A program made the position numbers and the translations under genes. 64,000 nucleotides of DNA from Elysia crispata (taxonomy: Eukaryota > Mollusca > Gastropoda > Plakobranchidae): contig JAWDGP010006875.1 in the NCBI GenBank assembly GCA_033675545.1, positions 470,001 through 534,000 on the forward strand, in the 5' to 3' direction. Shown piece after piece: positions 37,901-45,746 of this stretch (position 1 is the stretch's first letter; each line of letters opens with the position of its first letter). Below the pieces are notes generated by a model. It was not told the origin of the DNA. It saw only the letters and a program-made list of their open reading frames with translations, and ran no database searches.

Positions 37901-38908
37901 TCTGACTTCAATACACTTTTGTATTATGATCTTTGCCTATAAACTCTTAACCACAGGTCCAGGCTGTGTTTGGTGTGCGAGGTTTGAACGTTGCACTCTA
38001 TCTTGACTCAGCCCTCACTCAGGAGGTCAAAGGTGGTGATTCAGTGACTGCCTTGGCAGGAAAGACAATTTACATTGTATGCCAAACTGGCAAGTCAGAT
38101 GTTAGTGCAAGCAACAATTTGACCTCCAGCGTAGGGTGGCCTGTATGTCACTATGTCAACATTGAGGGTAAAAGTCAAAAGGGGACCCTGCTTTTGGAGA
38201 ATCCGAGAGGAGATGCCTTGAGTTTAGAGGAGATCAAAGCTCAGGTGAATGGGGAATCTCAGCTTAAATTTCAAACAAAACTGAAGAATAAGCTTGAAAA
38301 TTTGAATAAAAAGGATTATGTACTCACAATAATGAACAATGTTTTATCATGAAAAGAAAGTAAAGAAAGCCATGCCACATTTATCCCTAGAATATCTTGA
38401 ACACAGAGGATCTTATAGCATTTTCAATATACTGTGATAAGTTTGGATAAATTTGTTCTGGAGCTTTACAAATTTTTGGCTTTTAAGAAAGGTTGATCTA
38501 AAAGAGATTTGATTTTTTTAATTTAACAAGGAGTATTTATCAGACCTTATGACCCATTCCAGAAAAAGTTTTTAACATTGAGGTTTCCTCCAAGGCCCAT
38601 ATTGATACTAAAGTAAAGATATTCTCATAAATTCTTTGACTTTTCAAGTTAGGCCGAACAATTTTATTCTCTTTATATTCATAAGCCCCTTTTTAAAAAT
38701 TAAGAGAAAAACTCAGAACTCAAAGCGTTTAACGTTTCTCTCGTCCAATATCAATTCTGAATTTACTGTTTTACAGGCTGCAACTGTGATGGGTGTTCCA
38801 GTGAAAAAACTGAAGCTAAGCCAGACTAAAGACAAAGTGTCAGCTGTCACCAACAAGGAGTTGCAGAGCTTCAGCACCCTGCATGGGAAAACTCTGTACA
38901 TGTTGTGA
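10854..38908 (+). CDS. IARS1: Isoleucyl-tRNA synthetase, cytoplasmic (complete gene, 32 coding exons)
   Basis: Class Ia aminoacyl-tRNA synthetase that charges tRNA-Ile in the cytosol; in animals it belongs to the multi-synthetase complex. Joining 32 exons (10854-10975 through 38777-38908, each listed separately) gives 3882 nt and 1293 aa, against about 1262 aa in human, with every junction in phase. Landmarks are the HIGH-type motif PHYGH at residues 55-59, the CP1 editing core TTTPW at 225-229 and GTGIVHQAP from 320, WFESGS at 529-534, and KMSKR at 602-606. The anticodon-binding helices follow ([12 protein letters not shown]). The C-terminal UNE-I-like region has two LLLENP repeats near 1135-1140 and 1232-1237. 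The start is the first ATG after the acceptor at 10852; spliced to the leader it has A at -3 and G at +4. The protein ends at KTLYML, without the short tail seen in human. The identification is secure. Confidence 0.97.
11408..11564 (+). CDS. IARS1: IARS1 coding exon 3 (HIGH motif)
   Basis: Residues 41-93. Contains [20 protein letters not shown], the ATP-binding HIGH-type signature of class Ia synthetases, and [10 protein letters not shown]. Acceptor CACAG at 11407; donor GTC|GTGAGT. Confidence 0.97.
11990..12109 (+). CDS. IARS1: IARS1 coding exon 4
   Basis: Residues 94-133, [20 protein letters not shown] onward. It begins after a long C/T tract and TTTAAAG, and ends at AGG|GTATGC. Forty whole codons. 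Confidence 0.95.
12134..12847 (+). mobile_element. piggyBac-like element, internally deleted, TTAA duplication
   Basis: A 714-bp element in the IARS1 intron between exons 4 and 5. TTAA flanks both ends (12130-12133 and 12848-12851). The 13-bp terminal inverted repeat is CCCCTTGAGTGCC on the left and CCCCTTGACTGCC on the right strand, one mismatch. Two hairpins of the form CCCCGA(G/A)CCTCACTCGGGG lie at 12150-12168 and 12195-12213. It carries one short ORF (12405-12752) resembling the acidic N-terminus of piggyBac transposases and lacks the catalytic DDE domain. Confidence 0.88.
12405..12752 (+). pseudogene. N-terminal fragment of a piggyBac-type transposase
   Basis: A 115-codon [18 protein letters not shown] onward, with a strongly acidic Asp/Glu stretch (residues about 25-50) and an Arg/Ser repeat near 75-90 ([10 protein letters not shown]), ending KDMR-stop. 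Acidic N-terminal regions are typical of piggyBac-derived proteins, and the TTAA-flanked setting supports the link. The DDE nuclease and the cysteine-rich C-terminus are absent, so it cannot transpose by itself. It is possibly translated, but more likely a remnant. Confidence 0.55.
13761..13895 (+). CDS. IARS1: IARS1 coding exon 5 (GC donor)
   Basis: Residues 134-178, including [11 protein letters not shown] and [11 protein letters not shown]. The exon ends at TATAAG|GCAAGT. A GC donor is needed to give the conserved [10 protein letters not shown] junction with exon 6. Using the GT seven bases upstream would break the frame. Confidence 0.95.
14245..14329 (+). CDS. IARS1: IARS1 coding exon 6
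   Basis: Residues 179-207, [16 protein letters not shown] onward. Acceptor AAACAG; donor TCAG|GTAAAT; ends in phase 1. Confidence 0.96.
16118..16246 (+). CDS. IARS1: IARS1 coding exon 7 (editing domain)
   Basis: Residues 207-250. Contains [16 protein letters not shown], the threonine-rich motif of the CP1 post-transfer editing domain. Acceptor ATCCAG; donor AAGG|GTAAGA. Confidence 0.97.
16732..16819 (+). CDS. IARS1: IARS1 coding exon 8
   Basis: Residues 250-279, with [18 protein letters not shown] aligning to the human MEARLSALYKLESDYEIL segment. Acceptor TTATTAG; donor ACAG|GTAGAT. Confidence 0.95.
17627..17687 (+). CDS. IARS1: IARS1 coding exon 9
   Basis: Residues 279-299, [20 protein letters not shown] short 61-nt exon with acceptor TTTCAG and donor GAG|GTAAGT. 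Confidence 0.95.
17831..17929 (+). CDS. IARS1: IARS1 coding exon 10 (editing domain)
   Basis: Residues 300-332. Ends in [15 protein letters not shown], the second conserved block of the editing domain. Acceptor TTTTTCAG; donor GAG|GTAAGA. Thirty-three whole codons. Confidence 0.97.
18521..18643 (+). CDS. IARS1: IARS1 coding exon 11
   Basis: Residues 333-373. Begins [11 protein letters not shown], completing the GxDD editing motif, and continues to [16 protein letters not shown]. Acceptor TTAACAG; donor AAG|GTAAGT. Confidence 0.96.
18936..19027 (+). CDS. IARS1: IARS1 coding exon 12
   Basis: Residues 374-404. [20 protein letters not shown] then HSYPFCWR, the usual end of the editing insertion. 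Acceptor TATCCAG; weak donor GAG|GTTAGA. Confidence 0.96.
19624..19722 (+). CDS. IARS1: IARS1 coding exon 13
   Basis: Residues 404-437, [18 protein letters not shown] onward. Acceptor CCTCACCAG; donor TTG|GTAAGT. Confidence 0.96.
21170..21700 (+). pseudogene. Unidentified decayed coding relic in IARS1 intron 13
   Basis: Two stretches read like protein: one from about 21178 ([34 protein letters not shown]) to a stop near 21375, and one from about 21552 ([38 protein letters not shown]) to a TAG near 21699. They are in different frames and separated by A-rich sequence. No family is recognised. It could be an old transposon or a processed pseudogene inside the 3.05-kb intron 19723-22772. Confidence 0.3.
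22773..22899 (+). CDS. IARS1: IARS1 coding exon 14
   Basis: Residues 437-479. Contains [13 protein letters not shown] and [17 protein letters not shown], the return to the catalytic fold after the editing insertion. Acceptor GCTTCCAG; donor GAG|GTGAGT. Confidence 0.97.
23754..23827 (+). CDS. IARS1: IARS1 coding exon 15
   Basis: Residues 480-504, [18 protein letters not shown] onward to LHREL. Acceptor CTCACAG; donor ATT|GTAAGT. Confidence 0.96.
24341..24535 (+). CDS. IARS1: IARS1 coding exon 16
   Basis: Residues 504-569. Contains [15 protein letters not shown] (WFESGS at 529-534) and [10 protein letters not shown], both close to the active site. Acceptor TTTCCAG; donor ATG|GTAGGA. Confidence 0.97.
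24939..25241 (+). pseudogene. Harbinger transposase, N-terminal part
   Basis: ORF of 100 aa. After a basic start it reads [34 protein letters not shown] and [16 protein letters not shown]. This matches the N-terminal region of PIF/Harbinger (HARBI1-like) nucleases, which have W(I)xxRxxLGxYxxL, YFRMS and SPxERLAVTLR blocks in the same order. It ends at a stop exactly where the domain should continue. The segment that would hold the DDE catalytic residues is missing. Confidence 0.8.
25282..25530 (+). pseudogene. Harbinger transposase, C-terminal part
   Basis: Reads [20 protein letters not shown], then [20 protein letters not shown] and [10 protein letters not shown], a stop at about 25465, and in the same frame ATCILHN. 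The order GDxxF/LMxPFP/IFNYRLSRAR/WRIL/xxCxLHN is the C-terminal part of Harbinger nucleases. It follows the N-terminal part after only about 40 nt, so a large internal deletion has removed the core. Confidence 0.8.
25573..25708 (-). pseudogene. Harbinger accessory (MADF-like) gene, second exon remnant
   Basis: On the minus strand a CTCAAG acceptor at 25709 opens an ORF with [37 protein letters not shown] and a GTAAGT donor at 25572-25567. Splice sites at both ends are intact. It follows the MADF-like exon on the same strand and is inferred to be part of the same accessory gene. Confidence 0.5.
26126..26258 (-). pseudogene. Harbinger accessory gene, MADF-like exon with stop
   Basis: On the minus strand an ATG at 26258 gives [22 protein letters not shown], then [19 protein letters not shown] and a GGTAAGT donor. 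The pattern LIxxVxxRPxxY...WxxIAxxM is that of a MADF/Myb-SANT DNA-binding domain, the usual second protein of Harbinger elements. The TAG inside the first helix shows decay. Confidence 0.65.
26737..26823 (+). CDS. IARS1: IARS1 coding exon 17
   Basis: Residues 569-598, [20 protein letters not shown] onward to NGLVLAS. Acceptor TTTTCAG; donor AAG|GTTAGA. The preceding intron carries the Harbinger relic. Confidence 0.96.
27248..27331 (+). CDS. IARS1: IARS1 coding exon 18 (KMSKR motif)
   Basis: Residues 598-626. [16 protein letters not shown] carries the second class I signature, KMSKR at 602-606, which closes on ATP during amino-acid activation. Acceptor GTAATAG; donor CAG|GTAATA. Confidence 0.98.
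27963..28107 (+). CDS. IARS1: IARS1 coding exon 19
   Basis: Residues 626-674, [20 protein letters not shown] onward to [10 protein letters not shown]. Acceptor ATGTAG; donor CAG|GTACAA. Confidence 0.96.
28512..28632 (+). CDS. IARS1: IARS1 coding exon 20
   Basis: Residues 675-715. A variable start is followed by [18 protein letters not shown], the first helices of the anticodon-binding domain. Acceptor GTTGCAG; donor CTG|GTAAGA. Confidence 0.95.
29271..29362 (+). CDS. IARS1: IARS1 coding exon 21
   Basis: Residues 715-745. [14 protein letters not shown] and [14 protein letters not shown], a hallmark of the anticodon-binding domain. Acceptor TTCGCAG; donor AAG|GTATTT. Confidence 0.97.
29872..29949 (+). 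CDS. IARS1: IARS1 coding exon 22
   Basis: Residues 746-771, [18 protein letters not shown] onward. Acceptor CTCTCAG; donor ATG|GTAGGT. Twenty-six whole codons. Confidence 0.95.
30381..30496 (+). CDS. IARS1: IARS1 coding exon 23
   Basis: Residues 772-810, [17 protein letters not shown] onward to [10 protein letters not shown], aligning with the human APYTPFLTELMYQNL block. Acceptor GTTTCAG; donor AAA|GTGAGC. Confidence 0.96.
30749..30851 (+). CDS. IARS1: IARS1 coding exon 24
   Basis: Residues 810-844, [20 protein letters not shown] then [15 protein letters not shown]. Acceptor TTTTTCAG; donor AAG|GTGTGT. Confidence 0.96.
31565..31648 (+). CDS. IARS1: IARS1 coding exon 25
   Basis: Residues 845-872, [20 protein letters not shown] onward. 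The acceptor CTATAAAG lacks a strong pyrimidine tract; donor GAG|GTGAAT. Confidence 0.94.
32390..32550 (+). CDS. IARS1: IARS1 coding exon 26
   Basis: Residues 873-926. [20 protein letters not shown], then [20 protein letters not shown], matching the human RAEPDHMVLGKRL segment. Acceptor CTGTCAG; donor GAT|GTAATG. Confidence 0.96.
33268..33394 (+). CDS. IARS1: IARS1 coding exon 27
   Basis: Residues 926-968, [20 protein letters not shown] onward to QYEAHSNGK. Acceptor TTCTCAG; donor AAG|GTAAAT. Confidence 0.95.
34083..34178 (+). CDS. IARS1: IARS1 coding exon 28
   Basis: Residues 969-1000. [20 protein letters not shown] then [10 protein letters not shown], a strongly conserved block near the end of the synthetase core. 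Acceptor TCTCCAG; donor GAG|GTGATA. Confidence 0.97.
35040..35207 (+). CDS. IARS1: IARS1 coding exon 29
   Basis: Residues 1001-1056, [20 protein letters not shown] onward. Acceptor GTCTCTAG; donor CCA|GTGAGT. Fifty-six whole codons. Confidence 0.95.
35773..35977 (+). CDS. IARS1: IARS1 coding exon 30
   Basis: Residues 1057-1125. [20 protein letters not shown] is followed by a Ser/Pro/Ala-rich linker and then [12 protein letters not shown]. The linker looks longer than in human and accounts for much of the extra length. Acceptor ATACCAG; donor TCAG|GTATGG. Confidence 0.93.
36266..36514. mobile_element. Inverted-repeat MITE in IARS1 intron 30
   Basis: Arms of about 45 nt, GTCACGCTCATTCAATAAAT... 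(36266) and, inverted from 36514, GTCACCCTCATTCGATAAAT..., both continuing TGC(T/C)TAACTCA. TA lies just outside both ends, so a TA-targeting (Tc1/mariner-type) origin is possible but unproven. Confidence 0.65.
36584..36672 (+). CDS. IARS1: IARS1 coding exon 31 (C-terminal repeat 1)
   Basis: Residues 1125-1154. [20 protein letters not shown] is the start of the first UNE-I-like repeat. Acceptor TGCTCAG; donor CAG|GTATTG. Confidence 0.95.
37957..38244 (+). CDS. IARS1: IARS1 coding exon 32 (repeat 1 end, repeat 2 start)
   Basis: Residues 1155-1250. [16 protein letters not shown] and [10 protein letters not shown] end repeat 1; after a linker, [20 protein letters not shown] begins repeat 2. Acceptor CCACAG; donor CAG|GTGAAT. 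Reading on past the donor stays open to a stop at 38352. Confidence 0.94.
38777..38908 (+). CDS. IARS1: IARS1 coding exon 33 (stop codon)
   Basis: Residues 1251-1293 and [22 protein letters not shown] then [13 protein letters not shown], matching the human AAKVFGLRSRKLKLF and KTVYV segments. Acceptor TTTTACAG. The short tail after KTVYV in human is absent. Confidence 0.95.
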   Translation, partial: AATVMGVPVKKLKLSQTKDKVSAVTNKELQSFSTLHGKTLYML

Positions 38909-39181
38909 GGAAGGCTGATCTGCAGATCTGCGGCCATTGTTGTTTGAAAAGTCTGGGCGTTTCCCTATTTTTTTTTTGTCTTTTGGTCAATGTTATCTTT
39001 AACGTTTCAGGGAGTGTCAATGCCATTCAAGTTCTCTTCATGCTGAAAAACCACTGATATTGTTAAAATTTGTATCAGAATGAATGCAATCTATGTTTAC
39101 AGACACTATCAAGTTACTTTTTGAATCAAGGAAGGAAAAAATGCTTTACATCATGAAGTTTCAAGGCTTATTTACAGATTG

Positions 39182-39187
39182 AATAAA
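39182..39187 (+). terminator. Proximal poly(A) signal candidate
   Basis: AATAAA 274 nt after the IARS1 stop, followed by a T-rich stretch about 25 nt downstream (CTCTTTCTTTTTACC). It may give a short 3' UTR isoform. Confidence 0.4.
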
Positions 39188-40174
39188 GGCTAAGTTGCAC
39201 ATAATACCTCTTTCTTTTTACCTTCTTTTAAGACGGAAATGTGATGATTTGTACCTTTTCATGACCATATTCGTTTGTTTGACATGTACAAAATTGAATG
39301 AATGAATATGTCTTTGTGAGGCTTTAATTATATAATAGCATAAATTATAACAAATGACTATGAACATTTTTACTTTTATTTTTTGTAAATTGCCACACCT
39401 TAATTTTTTGTCCGAAGATTCTCTTTTGCCTTTTTTTTTTTTTTTTTTCATCGTTTCTCTTTTCTCAAGTTGTCAAGGCTGTTGATTCTCAGAAAAATGT
39501 CAAATCTTTCAGAGAAAATTAAGAAAGCAATCTTTGAAGGAAACACCAGTTATTTGTTAATCTAACATAGGTCATATCTGTATTCCTTGCACAAGCAAGT
39601 TAACATTTTTCCAACAATTTTTATACCTTTTTTGTACATAGGCCTTGTAGCTACTCCCAACTTAAGCTGCATAACTGTTTAATGTATCATATCATTGACT
39701 TGTTTAAAATCAATAGGTGTTTGAAAACAAAAATGAGAGAACCATCTCTAATTCTCTTTACCCTCTCTTACACTCTCCAGTGAAAGTTTGTCGAGAAGTG
39801 ATAGATTTGATGTTTATTGTTATTTGTGAATTTCTCTCACTCCTTTCTTTCTTTTTTTTTTTTTTTTTCGGGTTAAGTTGAACTTGATTGCAGTTTTGGT
39901 TGAGTGTGTAAGCATTATTTGTTTTTTGTATAACCTACTTATTCAAATATTTTCTTTGTCTTTCTGTAATTTCAACTTTTAGTTGCCAAGTTCTTTGCAT
40001 ACTTCTAATTAGGAAACAAAATCTATGTAAGCCTTGTTTTTAGCTTCTCATGTGCTACGTTGCTGCTTTGCTTGATTCCTTAGCCATCTTAAGTATGAAA
40101 GCTTGCCAGCTCTCAATTTCATCTTTTTATTTCAGTCATGTGGTTTGGTGCCATTGTTTTTCCTCTTCATTACA

Positions 40175-40180
40175 AATAAA
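40175..40180 (+). terminator. Distal poly(A) signal candidate
   Basis: AATAAA followed by CAATGAAAACAA (a likely cleavage area near 40195) and then a strong TTTTGTTTTG/T-rich downstream element at 40203-40225. This is the best-formed 3' end signal after IARS1. Confidence 0.6.
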
Positions 40181-40219
40181 ACTGTTCAATGAAAACAATT
40201 GAATTTTGTTTTGTTTTTT

Positions 40220-42690
40220 TTTCCTTTTCTTCTTCCCTCTCCCTCCTTTTTTTTTAATCTGTTTCTCTTTCTCTTCTTTTTCCATATCCTCTTTTTCTTC
40301 CTTGTCATCCTCTGTCCTGCTCCTTTATCTTTTTCTTTCTCTTCCATTTTATCCAATTGTTATAGCCAATCTGTAATTTAACAGAGCAAAGCTATTTTTT
40401 TAAAACAAAATATGGAAGGCAGGAGAGTACCAAGAATCTGAGCTGGTTCTGTTTCTATGTTGTGCATAAAATAACTCTCGCACATGTCGCTTTGTTTAAT
40501 CTTTTGACCTAAAATAGGTAACTCGAGTACAATGGCCTTGTGTTGTGCACTTGAACAGTGCAAATGCTAATGTGGCCATAATTGTTTTCTAATGACTCCA
40601 AATGAGTTGCATGATCTTTGCGTTTTAGTGTAACATGTTGGTATTTAGAAAAATGCAGTTTTCTGACCCTTGCCTAGTTGAAAAATTGCATGAAATAAAG
40701 TCAGTTAGAAAATGCTAAATTTCTCAATCTTTAAAAATAATGAGACAAAGACGAATTCATTTTTTTCAAAAGCTAATGTTTCTAAATACTGAACTCCTAT
40801 AAATAGAATTTTATGAAGATTAGATAATTACAGTTTTGCATAAATTGACATAAAGACAATACTTTTAAACTTTTTCAAAAATTGAAATTTAACAAAGTCA
40901 GACTGAGAGCTAGATTTTCATTCTATGATCATATAACATTTACACCTACAGTACCACAAAGACATATTTAAAGTCATCAGATCAGAAAGTTTGTCTAACA
41001 TCCAGCTTTCATGAAGCTGACCATCCAGACGATCTCCATACACTGGGTGGAAACTAGGAAACTAAGTCGAATACGGGTACTTTCAAAAAAGCTTCATGAA
41101 GAGTCACCAGAGGAATTGACTTGCAACTTTTTACTGTCACAAACATACAAAAGGCAGCAAAACCTTGCTAGTACTAGAAGTCAAACGATGGCGAGGTAAA
41201 AATTTTTGAGACTATATATTTAGCTTTTTCATTTGGATTTTGTATTTCTTTTTCGTTTCTGGTTTTTTCTTATTTTTTTTTCTTTTTTGTCCGCCAATAA
41301 TTGAAAAAAAAAAGAGACAACAAACAGAATCAATTGGAGTGCAGGGCATCAATGTTGAGAGAAGCAGAAATTAAATATGAACAGGATCAGTAGATGAATG
41401 GACTGGAGAGACAAGGTCTATCCCCAATATATTTCATACTTTGTGTTTTATACTGAGAACGATAATGGTGGCGATGCCTGTTTGGTATGATAGAGATGAT
41501 AATAATGGTGATGGAGGTGATAATATCAATGCACATGAGGATGGCGATGTTTTTTTTTTTTATCTGTACAAACTTTAAACAGAGTACTGATGAAACGCTG
41601 TATGCATTGCTTCATTTTACCTTTAAAATTTTATTTTATAAAATGATAAATCTTCGACTCATTGTACTACAAAAGACATGCATTGTGTTCATTATGAGAA
41701 ACGTGCGTGCCAGCAGCATGGTGCACGTCTTTACAATTACATTTTTTTCGACGTTGATAATTTCCTTTGTAATGTGATTGGCCCATCAGTTAAATAGGGC
41801 TTGATGAGACTTCAATATCCCCTCCTTATCTTTAGTGGCTTTAGTGAACGTTATTTTCGAAATAGTTTCACGTCTGTTCATAAATTAGTTTGATTTCCAC
41901 TTTTTTAATGCTTAAAAGATTTGTGGACTGTATGTAAATCTACAGAGTATTTTAAGGCTTTATCTATTTTTTAATATCATTTTCATGTGTAGGATTCTAT
42001 CTTAAATTTTTAAGACTGATCTAGCGCCTAATTGACACGTCTTGCATATATTTATATCCCAAACACATATTTCCACTAAAGAAATATAGCTTTGATACGA
42101 TTTACGTTGAGTAAATTTTCTGTGCGAAGTCTCATGAAATCTTCTTGAGAGTATTTTATTGCCTGGTATTTAATCAATGAGTATTGACCCCCCCCCCCCC
42201 CCAAAGAAAAAAAAATTAATGGAAAAAAAACACGCAATGCACAATAAAATTTGAAGTCTATCTTTGTTGGGTTTTTTTTTCTAAAGTGACAGCTTTGTGT
42301 CAATAACTCTTACTTCATATAAAATGTTAAGGCTTATGGTCTGACCTGTGTGGTCCCCAGTCCTAATGGAAAAAAAATAAATAAATAAAAGCTGTGTTCT
42401 CTTTTTTTCTTTCTGTATTCCTTCTTTTTTCGTAATCGAACAGTGTTTATTCTGGTAGTTGTGTCCCTTAAAAAAAAAAAAAAGAAATATTTGAATATTG
42501 TATCGTCTAATCAGGAATGATACCAGCCCTACTTGTGATTGGTCTTGAGTTCGATACCTACGGTATTGATACATCACATAAAATTTGCTACCGTTCTGAA
42601 TTCATTTCAAAAAATCAAAATTAGACACGTTTTAATTAAATTAAGAAAGCGGAATGCGATTATGTGACGAGAAAACGAAATTTCGAGGAG
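40220..42690. other. Intergenic, no gene seen
   Basis: AT-rich sequence after IARS1 with homopolymer runs (T-rich 40206-40260, C-run 42187-42202). Open frames are short and have no recognisable domain. Confidence 0.6.
40694..40699 (+). terminator. Further AATAAA after IARS1
   Basis: AATAAA in TGAAATAAAGTCAG. No strong GT-rich element follows, so it is a weaker candidate than the one at 40175. Confidence 0.2.
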
Positions 42691-42699
42691 GGAGATATG

Positions 42700-43340
42700 T
42701 TTATTTCTTGTTCTGAGTGTTTCTGGGTAAAGCGGCAGGCGGTCCGTGCTCCGCTCCCAGAGTAATTAGTTGGTGAATGTTAACTGTTTGATGGGGGTCA
42801 AAGAACACCCGGGCTCATTTATGGGATGGGCTCCTTGGCCGTTTGCGCATCGAAATCTGTGAGCTTGAAGGCGAGTGAAACCTCTCGACAAACAATGGCG
42901 ACTCCAGTTCTGACGGCACTTGAGCGGTCCTAACTGTCCTGGCGCTATTTTCTTCGTCTTCTAAGTTCAGAGATTATGAGCCATGTCTACAGAGCTGAAG
43001 CAGTGGGAATCGCTACCTCTGTCACACTCTTCAAGACGGCGGAGAAAACTTCTCCAGCCAATGAATTTGCCCCCTCCAGCGTTCTTCTCGCGTCGAGAGC
43101 CAATCAATGAACGGCTCTCTTCACGTCCTTCACTGCTTAGCCAATCGATAGTTTCCTTTCAATGCGGCGCGGGCCGACAACCAGCCAGTGAGTTATTGCC
43201 CACTTGAGGTTGGAGCCAATTAAAGCGCCCCTTTCTCGCGCTGTTTAGCGTCACTTTATGGATTTGATTCTCGAGCGTCATCAAAGCTGATGGAAGATGT
43301 GGCTGAGTATCCAACATGGTTAGATGATGTTCAGTGCCCC
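42700..43340. promoter_or_regulatory. GC-richer CpG-containing block with four CCAAT boxes
   Basis: Non-repetitive and clearly GC-richer than its surroundings. CCAAT occurs on the + strand at 43058, 43100, 43141 and 43216, the first three spaced 41-42 bp. This could be a promoter or enhancer bound by NF-Y. No associated exon is identified. Confidence 0.4.
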
Positions 43341-43883
43341 AGGCTCACAACGCTGTGCCTTCTCATGCTCCTGAAAAGATAGGCAGGCATTTTGAGAAAT
43401 TTTTTTTCAAGATTTGGAAATTACCTTAATATGCCGGCTAAGTAGCCTAAACATTACAAGAAAATGTTCAGATCATGTCCAATTTTAGTTCTAAAAATCC
43501 ACGGAAAACTCACCTTTTCTCCATAATTTCATACCCCTCCCCCTCCAAACAAAATAAATTAAGAAAAAAGGAAGAAAAACAAATTGGTCCGCGTTTATTT
43601 GTTCAAAATAATGATTTTTTTTCATCGCCGATAAAATATTATAGAGTATAAATGAGCTCGCTGTGTTTAAACTCTAGTCTTTATTTTTTGGTTGTTAAAT
43701 TGAAACGGAAATTTCTAAGAGTCTCAGTGATGAAAAGATTAGCATCTGAAAACATCCCCTTGTCTTCTCCTCCTCCTAATAAATATCACAGACATAATTC
43801 GACATCATCAACAGTGTCTTTGTTAACTGTTCCACACTTCTTCTCCTGATCTCCCTTTCTTTTAAACTTACCCCATCTCGGTT

Positions 43884-44027
43884 TATGTATGTATGTATGT
43901 ATGTATGTATGTATGTATGTATGTATGTATGTATGTATGTATGTATGTATGTATGTATGTATGTATGTATGTATGTATGTATGTATGTATGTATGTATGT
44001 ATGTATGTATGTATGTATGTATGTATA
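43884..44027. repeat. (ATGT)n microsatellite
   Basis: About 36 tetranucleotide units in a near-perfect array, followed by CTAT/CTGT units to about 44140. The repeated-MYVC translations are artefacts. Confidence 0.97.
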
Positions 44028-45746
44028 TATGCATGTATGTGTGTATCTATCTATCTGTCTGTCAGTCTATTTATTTATTTATCTATCTCTATATCCTGCT
44101 GTCTATCTGTCTTCTTATTTATCCATCTATCTATCTCAGGCCTTTCTGTATAACTCACACTCCTATGTAGATCAGACTGAAAAGATGAGACCCTAAATTA
44201 ATACACCGACAGGTGAAGATCAAAACTTCATCTATTGCTCGAAACAAAAAATATTTCCATTGAACGCATTCAATTTGTAAGAAATATTCTAACTTTTACT
44301 TTCAAGCCATTGTAAGTTAGGGTCTTAAATCAACATTCTCCGTTTCTAGTTGAACTCAAAAATGGACTTTGAAATTCAATTTGGTGCTTAAATTTGTGAT
44401 GCTTGAAATAATTCAGCCCATAGCCTGCAAAAGTGGTACATTGTATTTTAATAAGCAATGTCCCGCGTGATATAGGACAGAACAGTAAATTGAGACCGAA
44501 AAACTCAACATCACCAGTAGTGATATAACTAAATAACTTTTGCCAAGGATGAAAGTCTATACATACAGACTCCAGGTCAGTCATATACTTGCTGGCCCTC
44601 CGACTTCATAATTTTGTAAGGAAAGATTTTCTGAATAATGAACACCATCTTATTCTACATAGCCTACGCCACAAAAATATAAATGGATAAATAAAATGAA
44701 TAAGTAAATACATAAACAAATCAATAAATAAATTCGCATATTCTTCTTATGTGACAATCAATTATCAGTACTGTTGACTCAGTATCAAACCATGCGAAAA
44801 AAAAAAATAATCACGAAGACAATGTGTGTGACTCACCTTCTCTATATTTTACCTATAGAGTTTATTTGCGTGGTTTTGATACTGAAAGACATGGGTTCTT
44901 TTTTACGGAAACAAAAAGGTGGTAAATCTCAGATGGTTTTAAAACTGTTATCCTTTCTTATCTTTTTTTTTCTTTTTCGTGGTTGCTAATCTTCTAATCT
45001 TTTGATGAAGGCTAGCAGAACTGTTAATATGTGAGTTAGAGAAAAAGATTAGAGGATAAAACCAGCGAAGAATAGGAGACAAGCACTGAACCCTTTGATG
45101 AGGCTGAAAGCAATAAGTGCCTCTTCTGTAATGAAGAGCATAAACATTTCAAACATCACACTCCGTTCGGCGGTTCCCGTATTGTGTGACTGGGCGGACC
45201 TTGATGAGCCTGGAGCGGTTACGGAGAGAGAGAGAGAGATAACAGCACTAGCTGATAACGACGTTCAGCTATCATGCGGGTTGTTTTTTAACACCACTGT
45301 TGTTTGCAAACTGTTCAAATGCTGGCGATTTGCTTTGATGGCTTGCAGGTGGAGGTGTCTGAAGTTCAACATCTCTAAAATAGCGCAATAACCAGAGCGG
45401 TAAAGTTATCACTAACTTGGACAAAGTTAGGATAGCCAGGTTGCTGTATTGACAGTTTGAAGTTTGAATGTTCAAAATATTAGTTCCTCGCTCTCTCTCC
45501 GTTGTTTTCTTGCCATGCTTATTTTGTTTAGTTTTCTGCCAGTTTAACTAATTCAGACATTGTAAATCTCTTCCTAAATAGGCATGCAAGTACTGATAAG
45601 TTTGATTTACGATTTTTATTGAAAATACTGTTTTTTTAGAGATAAAGATAATAAAGAAAAACAACACTAAGATATAAATTGAATAAAGGGGACAAAATGA
45701 GGAAACAGAAGCTGATAAACTTGATGGATATTTAGCAAGCTAAGGC

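Larger units (their letters stand above)
38909..40198 (+). other. IARS1: IARS1 3' UTR (inferred)
   Basis: AT- and T-rich non-coding sequence after the stop, with no ORF of note. It probably ends about 18-20 nt after the AATAAA at 40175, just before a long T/GT-rich downstream element. A shorter form could end near 39205. Confidence 0.6.

Noticed and set aside
42541..42575. tRNA-like B-box GAGTTCGATACC
   Set aside because: No matching A-box or cloverleaf can be folded around it; the similar motif at 60450 also fails.
42983..43207. 74-codon ORF starting GCCATGT in the CCAAT block
   Set aside because: No recognisable domain and low complexity (Ser/Arg/Pro). It overlaps the regularly spaced CCAAT boxes and has no convincing donor, so GC-rich composition explains it better.
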